A stretch of 13,399 bases of DNA from a bacterium (GTDB lineage: Bacteria; Ratteibacteria; UBA8468). Below, piece after piece: positions 5,826 through 12,260 of this stretch (the stretch's first letter is position 1; the number at the start of each line of letters is the position of its first letter). Under the pieces are notes generated by a model. It saw nothing but the letters and a program-made list of their open reading frames with translations. It did no database searches and was not told the origin of the DNA. The stretch is taken from positions 1-13,399 of the forward strand of contig DAOVGU010000101.1 of the NCBI GenBank assembly GCA_030672255.1, read 5' to 3'. Position numbers and translations under genes: made by a program.

Positions 5826-7330
5826 TAAAATTTCAGTTTTATTCCTCCAAAAAATCTTCTTCCGGCTGCGGGATAACCCTCCACCAGTTCATAACCTCTA
5901 TCGGTAAGGTTTTCTCCCTCCAGAAAAATTTTAGCATATCTATTTAAAGAATAGAAAACCTTAACCCCTAAGATACCATAAGCTGGTAGTCTTTCTGAAT
6001 TATTTTCCTCATAGTACTGTTCACCCTGATACTTGCCAATAATCTCAACCATAAACCTGCCGGCTTTAATCTCAAAGCTATTCTCAAAAATATCGGAAGG
6101 ATAATAGGGAATGTAAGAAATGCTTGAGTCCTTATTCTCTACCTCCTGGTGGGTATAGAGAAGTTTCTGGCTAAACCAGGGAAGGTATTGTTTGACAAAT
6201 TCGCATTCACCACCCCAGATATGAGCTCCTTTGATATTGAAGGGTTGATAGAGACCATTTCCGTCTCTATCGGCCCAGATGATTAAGTTCTTTCTCTCTC
6301 CATTAAAGAGATTAACTTCTATTTTACCATTATTGATTTTTCTACTTGCTCCTAATTTGATTTTCTCCTCATATTCTGGCTTTAAAATCTCCTCGCTTAC
6401 CTCCACAAAATTCTCTTCAAGATAAAGCTGGTCAAACTGGAGAATTTTAAGAAAGGAACCCCCTTCAAGAAATATAGCGCTATCCTCTGATGGTTCAAAA
6501 CTAATTTTTAACTCGGGCAGAAAAAGAAACCCTAGCTCTTTCCTTTTTTCGACCTTTAGCGCACAACGCGTATAAAAATCAGGCGTAAGTTGGATCTCCT
6601 CTATCTGGGCAATAAGTGCGGAGTCCTCTACCTTATAATGGTCCACCAACCTTTCTTCCGTAAAGGAGGCCGAGAAACTCAAAGGCGCATCGTAATAACC
6701 TATTTGAAAGGAGGTTGTCTCATCCCGATGACGGGAAGAAATCTCAGGATTTTCAACAAGACATTCTTGATAGGATAACCTTCCTTTCCAGCCATTCTCA
6801 GCCGGAAAAAATTTCTCCCATCCCAGAGAGATACTTTTTGCTTCGCTTTTTCTCCTAATATTTGAGGTCGGGCTATCCATTTTTCCTGGTAAACCCGACT
6901 CTTTCCAAAAATAATTCCCCTCCAGGGAAATCTTTCCTTTCTCTCCAAGACCGAGATCAAAAAGGGAGGAAAAATCAAATAGCTTGAAATCAGAATTGTC
7001 TCTGTACCCTCCATCTTTCTTATAGAGGAAACTATTCTTGAAATTGAGTTTCTCCCCTCTTTTCAGTTCACTATTTAAAAGGAACTTACAGTTTTTATCC
7101 TCCCCGGCTCCTGTTTCTAACTCCCAAGAAAAAAGCCTCTCTTCTGATGGAGGGGAAGGCTCGGGCAAAAAAAGTTCTTCCCCCTTCTTCTCAAACTCAA
7201 TAGAGGGAGCTTTGCTCTTTGAGCGATCCTCACCCCTAATTACCGCCTCGGGAAGAATAATTTTTTCCTCGGCCCAGATTAAACCTGAGATGAGAAAAAG
7301 GATAAAAACCAAAAGAGTTTTTACGCGCAT
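5825..7330 (-). CDS. Plugless TonB-dependent-receptor-like outer-membrane beta-barrel
   Basis: The 501-residue product has a signal peptide (LLVFILFLISGLIWA, cleavage near residue 20). The mature N-terminus contains PEAVIRGED (27-35), resembling a TonB box or the start of a receptor. The rest alternates polar and hydrophobic residues in strands typical of barrels. The C-terminus (FLEGENLTDRGYELVEGYP, then AAGRRFFGGIKLKF) is the classic TonB-receptor final-strand region with terminal Phe, the BamA signal. No plug domain is recognisable: about 50 residues separate the box-like motif from the first strands, against roughly 120 for a plug. Its start directly abuts the TPR gene stop, and exbB/exbD/tonB follow. 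I infer an outer-membrane partner of this module; its ligand is unknown. Confidence 0.8.
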   Translation of the reverse strand: MRVKTLLVFILFLISGLIWAEEKIILPEAVIRGEDRSKSKAPSIEFEKKGEELFLPEPSPPSEERLFSWELETGAGEDKNCKFLLNSELKRGEKLNFKNSFLYKKDGGYRDNSDFKLFDFSSLFDLGLGEKGKISLEGNYFWKESGLPGKMDSPTSNIRRKSEAKSISLGWEKFFPAENGWKGRLSYQECLVENPEISSRHRDETTSFQIGYYDAPLSFSASFTEERLVDHYKVEDSALIAQIEEIQLTPDFYTRCALKVEKRKELGFLFLPELKISFEPSEDSAIFLEGGSFLKILQFDQLYLEENFVEVSEEILKPEYEEKIKLGASRKINNGKIEVNLFNGERKNLIIWADRDGNGLYQPFNIKGAHIWGGECEFVKQYLPWFSQKLLYTHQEVENKDSSISYIPYYPSDIFENSFEIKAGRFMVEIIGKYQGEQYYEENNSERLPAYGILGVKVFYSLNRYAKIFLEGENLTDRGYELVEGYPAAGRRFFGGIKLKF

Positions 7331-9022
7331 TTATTTAGTTTTCTTTATTTCAGCGATTGCCTCATCTGCCTTTTTATTCCAGGGAGCAATATCATCATAA
7401 AGAGCTGTTATTCGAAGATAGAAACGAAGAGCATCTTCCGATCTCTTTAAGTTCTGCAGACATTCTCCAATCTTGAATAGAACCTCGGCATAAAGGGCTC
7501 TATTTTTTTTAGGGATCTTCTCCAAAACCTCAATCGCTCTCTCCCACTCTTTCTGACTCATCAAAAGATTGCCCTTTTCTCGCCGCACATAAGAAATTAA
7601 TGAATCCTCAGAATAAGTAGTAATAAACTGATTAAAGCATGCCATTGCCTCTTCTTTACTTTCCTCCTTCAAGGAGGAAAGTCCCAAAAGGTAGAGGGCT
7701 TCGGGAGCGGCCAAACTCTGGGGAAAATCTGAGAGGATCCTTTCAAAATAGGTTTTAGCCTTTTTAAATCGCTTTTCCTCAAAAAAGGAACGCCCCAGGA
7801 GAAGAGAAATATCTGCCGAGAGGATATCTTTGGGATGCCAGTGAAGATATTTCTGCCAGAGGGAGATCGCCTCTCTTTTCTTCCCCATTACCAGTAAGGT
7901 ACTTCCCGCTCCATAGTGGGCTTCCCCGATAAGTTGATGTTCAGGATATTTGGCTATGAATTCCTGGAAGGTAGAAAGAGCCTGGGGATACTCTTTTTCG
8001 TTGTAATCGCAGAGGGCTTTCTGAAGAAGAGCGCTTTTCGCCAATTCACTTGCAGAAAACTTCTCAATGATATTTTCAAACTTCTCTCGCGCCTTCAGGT
8101 AATTCCCTTCCCGAAAAAAGGTCAGCCCCACCTCATAGATGGTATCGGGAATGAGCGCACTTTTCGGGAATCTTTGGAGAATCTTCTCAAAAATGGCTCT
8201 CGCCTCCTTGAAATTCTCCTCTTTCTTATAGATATTGCCGAGTTGGAAAAGAGCAAAAGGGACTGCCGGACTTACAGGAAAATCGGAAACTACCCTTTCG
8301 TAATAACTTATCGCCTTTTTATATTTCTTCTGATTGAAAAATATATCGCCAAGCTTCAGGAAGGAGTTGGAAAGAAGAGAACCTTCTTTAGTTGTTGAGA
8401 TAACCTTCCGAAAATCCTGGAGGGCGGAGGAATAGTCTCCTCTCTGGTAATGGTCCAGCCCCTGTTGATAGTAACTATAAGCGATAAGATTCTCAGCGCT
8501 GGCAATTGAATTGCTTTCCGGATAAGATTTCTTCAATGCGGACAGACCAAGATTTGCCTGAGAAAGATTGCTTAAGCGCAAGGAAGATAAGATAAGAGCG
8601 TAACCAGCAGACTCTGCATATCGGGAATGAGGATATTCCGCTAAAAAGTTCTGAAACGACCTCTCTGCTTCCTTAAATTCACCCACCTCGTAAAGGGAGG
8701 CAGGAAGATAGTAGGAGGTGATCTCCCGATAACCGCTTTCAGGAAAGGAAAGAAGGATATGCTGAAATTTGCTAATTGCTTTTTTTGGCTGTTTAAGTTT
8801 AAGATAAGAAATACCTAAAATAAGATGACAGTAGTCCGCCCTTTTGCTTTCTGGATAATCAACAATAAATTGCTCTAAATAAGAAGTGGCCTCCCGAAAG
8901 AGGTCCTTCTCATAGGCTTCCTTGGCAAGAGCGAAGTCCTCTCTCTCCCCGGCTAACAAAAAAGGGCTTCCCATCAACGAGAAACCTATCAACAAAATCA
9001 AAATTATCCTACATCTTTTCAT
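7331..9022 (-). CDS. Secreted tetratricopeptide-repeat protein
   Basis: The protein has about 563 residues with an N-terminal signal (IILILLIGFSLMGSPFLLAG), followed throughout by TPR units of about 34-37 residues with YP/FP-E/K-S turns (for example FIVDYPESKRADYCHLILGI and YYERVVSDFPVSPAVPFALF). About a dozen repeats fill the chain, of the BamD/CpoB-like outer-membrane type. ATG at 9022 is preferred over the TTG at 9028; neither has a strong Shine-Dalgarno. It begins 12 bases after the hydrolase stop and ends flush with the barrel start codon. The likely role is a periplasmic protein-protein scaffold for the barrel/TonB module, analogous to CpoB in the Tol system. The precise partner is inference. 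Confidence 0.88.
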   Translation of the reverse strand: MKRCRIILILLIGFSLMGSPFLLAGEREDFALAKEAYEKDLFREATSYLEQFIVDYPESKRADYCHLILGISYLKLKQPKKAISKFQHILLSFPESGYREITSYYLPASLYEVGEFKEAERSFQNFLAEYPHSRYAESAGYALILSSLRLSNLSQANLGLSALKKSYPESNSIASAENLIAYSYYQQGLDHYQRGDYSSALQDFRKVISTTKEGSLLSNSFLKLGDIFFNQKKYKKAISYYERVVSDFPVSPAVPFALFQLGNIYKKEENFKEARAIFEKILQRFPKSALIPDTIYEVGLTFFREGNYLKAREKFENIIEKFSASELAKSALLQKALCDYNEKEYPQALSTFQEFIAKYPEHQLIGEAHYGAGSTLLVMGKKREAISLWQKYLHWHPKDILSADISLLLGRSFFEEKRFKKAKTYFERILSDFPQSLAAPEALYLLGLSSLKEESKEEAMACFNQFITTYSEDSLISYVRREKGNLLMSQKEWERAIEVLEKIPKKNRALYAEVLFKIGECLQNLKRSEDALRFYLRITALYDDIAPWNKKADEAIAEIKKTK

Positions 9023-9034
9023 TGACAAAATTTA

Positions 9035-9655
9035 TTATATCCCTTCATTCCCCTTCTTTAGAATTTTCACAGGGCAGGAGGCAAGTCGTTCGAACTCTTC
9101 CGCATCTCTGGAACTACCAACGATGTCTCCATAATGCATGGGGATGGCGATTTCCGGCTTAATCAACTTTACAGCTTCGGCGGCCTCCCTTGCATCCATG
9201 GTATAGGTGCCACCTATTGGAACAAGCACAATATCAGCGGTTATTCCTTCCATCTCGGGAATGAGGTCGGTATCCCCGGTATAGTAGATTCTCTTACCTT
9301 CAATTGTCAGGATATAGCCTACCCAGCCGGCTGCTTTAGGATGAAAACTCTTCTTTAGGTTATAGGCGCAAACTACCTCTATCTCTATTCCTGCTGCCGT
9401 AATTTTATCTCCGGGTTTAACAATTTTTACATTACCGGTTAACTGGCGAGCAGCATCTGCTGGAGCGATGATTTCTGTCTCCGGCTTTTGAATCTTGCCG
9501 ATATCTTCCCGGGAGCAGTGGTCGTAGTGGGAATGGGTGATAAGAATCAAATCCGCCTTCTCTCCATCCGCTAACTTCCAGGGGTCAAGATAAACAATCT
9601 TGCCATCGCTAATCCTGAAACTGGCATGACCCAACCATCTTATATTCTCCACCAT
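9035..9655 (-). CDS. Metallo-beta-lactamase-fold hydrolase (UPF0173-like)
   Basis: The protein has 206 residues from the ATG at 9655, chosen because GGAGG lies 6 nt upstream; a longer frame start at 9685 lacks this. The metal-binding motif HSHYDH is at 41-46, with further ligand-type residues His105, Asp128 (TGDTD) and His174 (PMHYGD). The start ENIRWLGHASFRI is typical of the YtkL/UPF0173 family of metal-dependent hydrolases, which are related to phosphodiesterase and lactonase-like enzymes. The substrate is unknown. It is the first gene of the long minus-strand series and ends 12 bases before the TPR gene. It faces a divergent promoter region, so the operon promoter probably lies in 9656-9733. 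Confidence 0.9.
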   Translation of the reverse strand: MVENIRWLGHASFRISDGKIVYLDPWKLADGEKADLILITHSHYDHCSREDIGKIQKPETEIIAPADAARQLTGNVKIVKPGDKITAAGIEIEVVCAYNLKKSFHPKAAGWVGYILTIEGKRIYYTGDTDLIPEMEGITADIVLVPIGGTYTMDAREAAEAVKLIKPEIAIPMHYGDIVGSSRDAEEFERLASCPVKILKKGNEGI

Positions 9656-9733
9656 ATTGCCTCCCTCTTTTTTATATTTTATCACAATGTTTTATTTTTC
9701 TCAAAAAAGGGTTATAATTATTTATTTAATAGG
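9656..9733. promoter_or_regulatory. Divergent intergenic promoter region
   Basis: This AT-rich 78-bp gap separates the minus-strand hydrolase and the plus-strand tiny ORF. On the plus strand a consensus TATAAT lies at 9713-9718 with only a weak -35 (ttttat, 17-bp spacing). On the minus strand TTGTGA followed by TATAAA-like sequence precedes GGAGG, but the spacing is poor. The assignment is inference. Confidence 0.5.
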
Positions 9734-9817
9734 ATGGAGAAGAAGAAAATAATTAAAAAGGATGGGAGATATCTTATCTACTACAGCTGGCCAAAGAAAA
9801 GGAAAAAGAAAAAATGA
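9734..9817 (+). CDS. Tiny lysine-rich ORF overlapping the galT remnant
   Basis: The 27-codon ORF begins MEKKKIIKKDGRYLIYYSWP and then has a run of basic residues. Its stop overlaps the ATG of the galT remnant as ATGA, the coupling style seen at real gene pairs in this window. It sits 15 nt after a TATAAT box with only a partial Shine-Dalgarno (agg). The KDGRYLIYYSW core looks protein-like and is not simple low complexity, but I do not recognise a family with confidence. It could be a genuine small leader or partner protein for galT, or a chance ORF. Its state after the loss of galT is unknown. Confidence 0.45.
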   Translation: MEKKKIIKKDGRYLIYYSWPKKRKKKK

Positions 9818-9995
9818 GTGAACTGAGGACTATCCTTATTACCACTTCCATATTGAGTTTTACCCTCCCTATCGGGTCAAAGAAAAGTTAAAATACCTGG
9901 CCGGATGTGAAACTGGAGCCGGTCCATTTATCAACGATGCCATTCCCGAAGAAAAGGCAGAGGAACTGCGAAGGACTGTCATTGCGAGTGAATGA
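9814..9995 (+). pseudogene. galT: galT remnant with large internal deletion
   Basis: Codons 1-5 read MSELR, the usual start of galactose-1-phosphate uridylyltransferase. The frame then shifts, and from about 9825 the sequence reads DYPYYHFHIEFYPPYRVKEK and continues LKYLAGCETGAGPFIND, then PEEKAEELRR. This is the C-terminal active-site region (HFHIE) of bacterial GalT. About 270-290 codons are missing between the two parts, and the junction at 9824-9830 also changes frame, so the gene is dead. The last codons (TVIASE, stop) come from repeat A. GalT transfers UMP between UDP-glucose and galactose-1-phosphate in the Leloir pathway. The remnant shows the lineage once had the gene here. Confidence 0.85.
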
Positions 9996-10050
9996 AATGA
10001 GCGTGGCAATCTCATGAGATTGCTTCGCTGACGCTCGCAACGACTTTGTC
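9978..10050 (+). repeat. Palindromic repeat family A, full copy
   Basis: It runs from gtcattgcgag through the core ggcaatctcatgagattgc to cgctcgcaacgactttgtc. It interrupts the 3' end of the galT remnant and ends immediately before the GGAGG of the small membrane protein gene. Confidence 0.9.
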
Positions 10051-10059
10051 GGAGGTTTT

Positions 10060-10233
10060 ATGGTCAGGGTAATATTTGGAATTGTTTTGCTTATCGGTGG
10101 CTTCTTCCTCTCCACTAAACCCAAGATTAGTTATAGGCAGAGAGAGAGTCTATCCGATTTATGGGCGATTTTAGGCCTGGTACTTCTGGTGAGCGGTCTG
10201 GTTCTCTTGAGTCTCCCTCTCCTGCAGAAGTAG
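10060..10233 (+). CDS. Small two-helix membrane protein
   Basis: The 57-residue ORF is preceded by TCGGAGG about 4 nt from the ATG. It has two hydrophobic segments, VRVIFGIVLLIGGFFL (2-17) and LWAILGLVLLVSGLVLLSLP (about 33-52), joined by a polar loop KPKISYRQRESLS. It is therefore probably an inner-membrane helical hairpin. I do not recognise the family. The Shine-Dalgarno directly follows repeat A, so the promoter and leader come either from the upstream galT transcript or from the repeat. No terminator or following partner gene is visible. Confidence 0.6.
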   Translation: MVRVIFGIVLLIGGFFLSTKPKISYRQRESLSDLWAILGLVLLVSGLVLLSLPLLQK

Positions 10234-10363
10234 GTCTCCCTCAATCCTGGGTAATTGCTCAGTGAACCACGTGTCATTGCGGTTGGACAAATGCCTGGAT
10301 AGCGATTACCTTATCTCTGTACCTTTTAGATGAGATTTTAATATAAAATCCGGTCAGAAAAAA

Positions 10364-10392
10364 TTGACTTCTGACTTTTAATGTGCTATTCT
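10364..10392 (+). promoter_or_regulatory. Sigma-70-like promoter for the DUF4160/DUF2442 pair
   Basis: TTGACT (10364-10369), a 17-bp spacer and TATTCT (10387-10392) lie 22 bp before the DUF4160 start codon. This is a good consensus match placed after an otherwise featureless gap (10234-10363). Confidence 0.65.
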
Positions 10393-10413
10393 GAACTGTA
10401 ATAAAGAGACTTA

Positions 10414-10648
10414 ATGCCAACAGTTCTACGAATTGACCGTTTTAGATTTTTCTTTTTTAGTAATGAGGGTGAAGCCACTTCATATTCATGTTGAATCTGC
10501 AGGGCACTATGCCAAATTTTGGTTAACTCCTGTTACTCTTGCTCGGTCAACTGGGTACAATGCATCAGAATTATACCATTTAAGGGAATTAGTCAAAGAA
10601 CATCGTAACTTATTAAAGGAGAAATGGGATGAATATTTTAGCGATTAA
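10414..10648 (+). pseudogene. DUF4160 family gene, frameshifted
   Basis: The first frame reads MPTVLRIDRFRFFFFSNEG, the standard DUF4160 N-terminus. After about 10470 the homology continues in the +1-offset frame as KPLHIHVESAGHYAKFWLTP and then YNASELYHLRELVKEH to the stop at 10648. Family members usually read SNEGxxPPHIHVE here, so about two bases appear to be missing at 10468-10472. Without a frameshift the product would end after about 26 codons. DUF4160 genes are often found directly before DUF2442 in toxin-antitoxin-like pairs, as here. This could be true decay, a sequencing or assembly error, or less likely programmed frameshifting. The 3' end overlaps DUF2442 by 20 nt. Confidence 0.8.
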
Positions 10649-10868
10649 AACAACTAATGCTTTGGCTATGGATGTCGGATTTGATAAGGAGATGATGCAC
10701 GTTCTTTTAAATGACGGGCGTGAGATCAGCATTCCACTTGAGTGGGTTCCCAAGTTACGAAATGCTACCAGGAAGCAAAGAGAAAAATGGAGATTAATTG
10801 GTGGTGGTGTGGGAATCCATTGGCAGAACTTAGATGAAGATTTATCTGTAACAGGCATGTTGAAGTGA
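10629..10868 (+). CDS. DUF2442 family protein
   Basis: The 79-residue protein starts at the ATG preceded by AAAGGAG (10615-10621, 7 nt spacing). The central LLNDGREISIPLEWVPKL and the ending WRLIGGGVGIHWQNLDEDLS are the hallmark of DUF2442, small proteins usually paired with DUF4160 in toxin-antitoxin-like modules. Biochemical function is not established to my knowledge. It appears intact, while its DUF4160 partner is frameshifted. If the pair acts as toxin and antitoxin, the survival of this member would fit it being the protective or neutral one, but that is inference. Confidence 0.88.
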   Translation: MNILAIKTTNALAMDVGFDKEMMHVLLNDGREISIPLEWVPKLRNATRKQREKWRLIGGGVGIHWQNLDEDLSVTGMLK

Positions 10869-10997
10869 ACATCTAAACTATTGCCAAAGGCCTTCTTTAA
10901 AGCAACAATGAGAAATAGGTAAATACCCCCCTTCAATCAAATTAAATCATGCTTACATAGATAGGGTTAATTTAAGTAACAGAACTTTATTAAATTT
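10869..10997. other. Gap between DUF2442 and IS630 remnant, no gene seen
   Basis: This AT-rich stretch has no supported ORF, no tRNA and no clear terminator. It contains weak self-complementarity (ttgccaaaggcc...ttctttaaagcaa at about 10881-10904) that is too imperfect to call a terminator. Confidence 0.4.
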
Positions 10998-11392
10998 TCA
11001 CCCCTGCTTGATTCTATCAGGGGTAAAGGTTGAGATCAATGAAAAGGAAAATTGCGGAAAAAAATGAAGAAAGTGGTAATAAAAAGCCCTTATGAAGTAA
11101 AATTGGAAACTGGAAACGAAGGGATAAAATGCAGTTTTCGGTGAAAATGTCTCGTAGAACGAAGAAAGATTATGGGTATTGAGATTATCCTGGACCAAAA
11201 TAATCTTCTTCGCTTTTCGATACACTTTTTCAACCTTTTTCATAAAAAGAGCATAATCTTTCTTGGTCTTTCGCTCTTTGACTTCAACAATACGTTTACC
11301 GGCTAAAGGTTCAATGGCCATCATTACACAACAGGTCCCATTTCGTTTATAATGATAATCCTGGCGTTGAACTTTTCCAGACTTCATAGAAA
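10998..11392 (-). mobile_element. IS630-family transposase remnant
   Basis: An open frame of 129 codons (11387-10998) matches the middle of IS630-family DDE transposases over its first 87 residues: YHYKRNGTC, AIEPLAGKRIVEVKERKTKK and the second catalytic Asp in LVQDNLNTHNLSSFYE. The N-terminal third, including the first catalytic Asp, is missing and is replaced by the end of oppF. After ETFSPKTAF (about 11127) the frame leaves the family sequence, losing the final Glu region, so it cannot transpose. The non-homologous 3' stretch contains tandem gtttcca units (about 11100-11116). A acccctg/caggggt hairpin lies at 11000-11024. The element lies in the same orientation as oppF. Confidence 0.85.
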
Positions 11393-12181
11393 TTAGCCTC
11401 TCTTAATCCTGGGGATGGAGGAGAGTAAAGTCTTGGTGTAAGGGTGAGAGGGGTTCTGGTATAGTTCTTCTGCTGGGGCTGTCTCAACAATCTTTCCTTT
11501 GTACATCACCATAATTCTCTCACAGAAGTATCCCACAACCGAGAGGTCATGGGAGATAAAGAGATAGGTGAGGGAAAATTTTCTCTGTAACTCTTTTAGC
11601 AGATTCAGAATCTGAGCGCTAATTGAGACATCCAGATTACTCACCGGCTCATCACAGACAATAAATTCAGGATTGGTAGCAAGAGCTCGGGCAATATTGA
11701 TTCTTTGCCGCCCTCCTCCAGAAAATTGATGGGGAAAATTGCTTATTGAGGAGGAAGGAAGCCCGACAAGTTCTAATAGTTCCCTTACCCTTTCTCTTTC
11801 TTTATTTTTATATAAATTATGAACAAATAAGGGTTCGGCAACGATTTCGGCCACCCTCATCCTGGGATTAAGCGATTTATAAGGATCCTGGAAGATAATC
11901 TGGAGCTCCCTGCGCATGCGGCGTAATCTTTTTAGCGGCAGAGTGAAGAGCTCCTCTCCCTGATAGTAGAGTTTTCCTTTATCTGGCTCTACCAATTTCA
12001 AAAGCAACTTACCCAAGGTTGTCTTTCCACAACCACTCTCCCCCACAAGACCCAAAATCTCACCTTTCCTGATTTCAAAATTAACACTATCAACCGCTTC
12101 AACCATCTCTTTGCTTCCGATAGAGAAACTTTCTTTGGCGATAGAGTAATATTTTTTCAGACCTTCGGCTTTAATTAACAT
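11393..12181 (-). CDS. oppF: Oligopeptide/dipeptide ABC transporter ATPase OppF/DppF-like, truncated
   Basis: The protein has 262 residues from the ATG at 12181; a TTG at 12208 would add nine residues encoded by repeat A. It carries Walker A GESGCGKT (47-54), Q-loop IIFQDPYKSLNP, signature FSGGGRQR (153-160, with Gly in place of the usual Gln), Walker B FIVCDEP (173-179) and switch His211 (LFISHD). It energises uptake of peptides or nickel together with oppD and membrane permeases. It stops at SSIPRIKRG, where OppF/DppF proteins normally continue with the oligo_HPY C-terminal segment of about 50 residues. The stop lies at the edge of the IS630 remnant, so truncation by insertion is likely. 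The ATPase core is intact. Confidence 0.88.
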   Translation of the reverse strand: MLIKAEGLKKYYSIAKESFSIGSKEMVEAVDSVNFEIRKGEILGLVGESGCGKTTLGKLLLKLVEPDKGKLYYQGEELFTLPLKRLRRMRRELQIIFQDPYKSLNPRMRVAEIVAEPLFVHNLYKNKERERVRELLELVGLPSSSISNFPHQFSGGGRQRINIARALATNPEFIVCDEPVSNLDVSISAQILNLLKELQRKFSLTYLFISHDLSVVGYFCERIMVMYKGKIVETAPAEELYQNPSHPYTKTLLSSIPRIKRG

Positions 12182-12184
12182 TTC

Positions 12185-12260
12185 CGACGTAGTCGTTGCG
12201 AGGGACAAAGTCCCGAAGCAATCTCAAGATTGCCATGTCGCTATCGCTCCTCGCAATGAC
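12185..12260 (-). repeat. Palindromic repeat family A, copy at the oppD-oppF junction
   Basis: On the minus strand it runs gtcattgcgaggagcgatag, then the core ggcaatcttgagattgc, then ctcgcaacgactacgtcg. It encodes the last oppD codons (CHCEER) and stop, fills the whole gap and ends three bases before the oppF ATG. Confidence 0.92.

Noticed and set aside
7916..8398. 160-codon plus-strand frame opposite the TPR gene
   Set aside because: Antisense to repeated TPR coding sequence with no signal, motif or ribosome binding site.
9026..9045. TATAAT-like sequence before the TPR gene as a promoter
   Set aside because: It is part of the last codons and stop of the hydrolase (GGG ATA TAA), and no -35 element is evident.
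10271..10290. gtcattgcggttggac as another repeat A fragment
   Set aside because: Only about nine bases match the family A edge, too short to distinguish from chance.
11000..11024. acccctg/caggggt hairpin as a rho-independent terminator
   Set aside because: It has a 7-bp stem with an 11-nt loop and no T-run on either strand.
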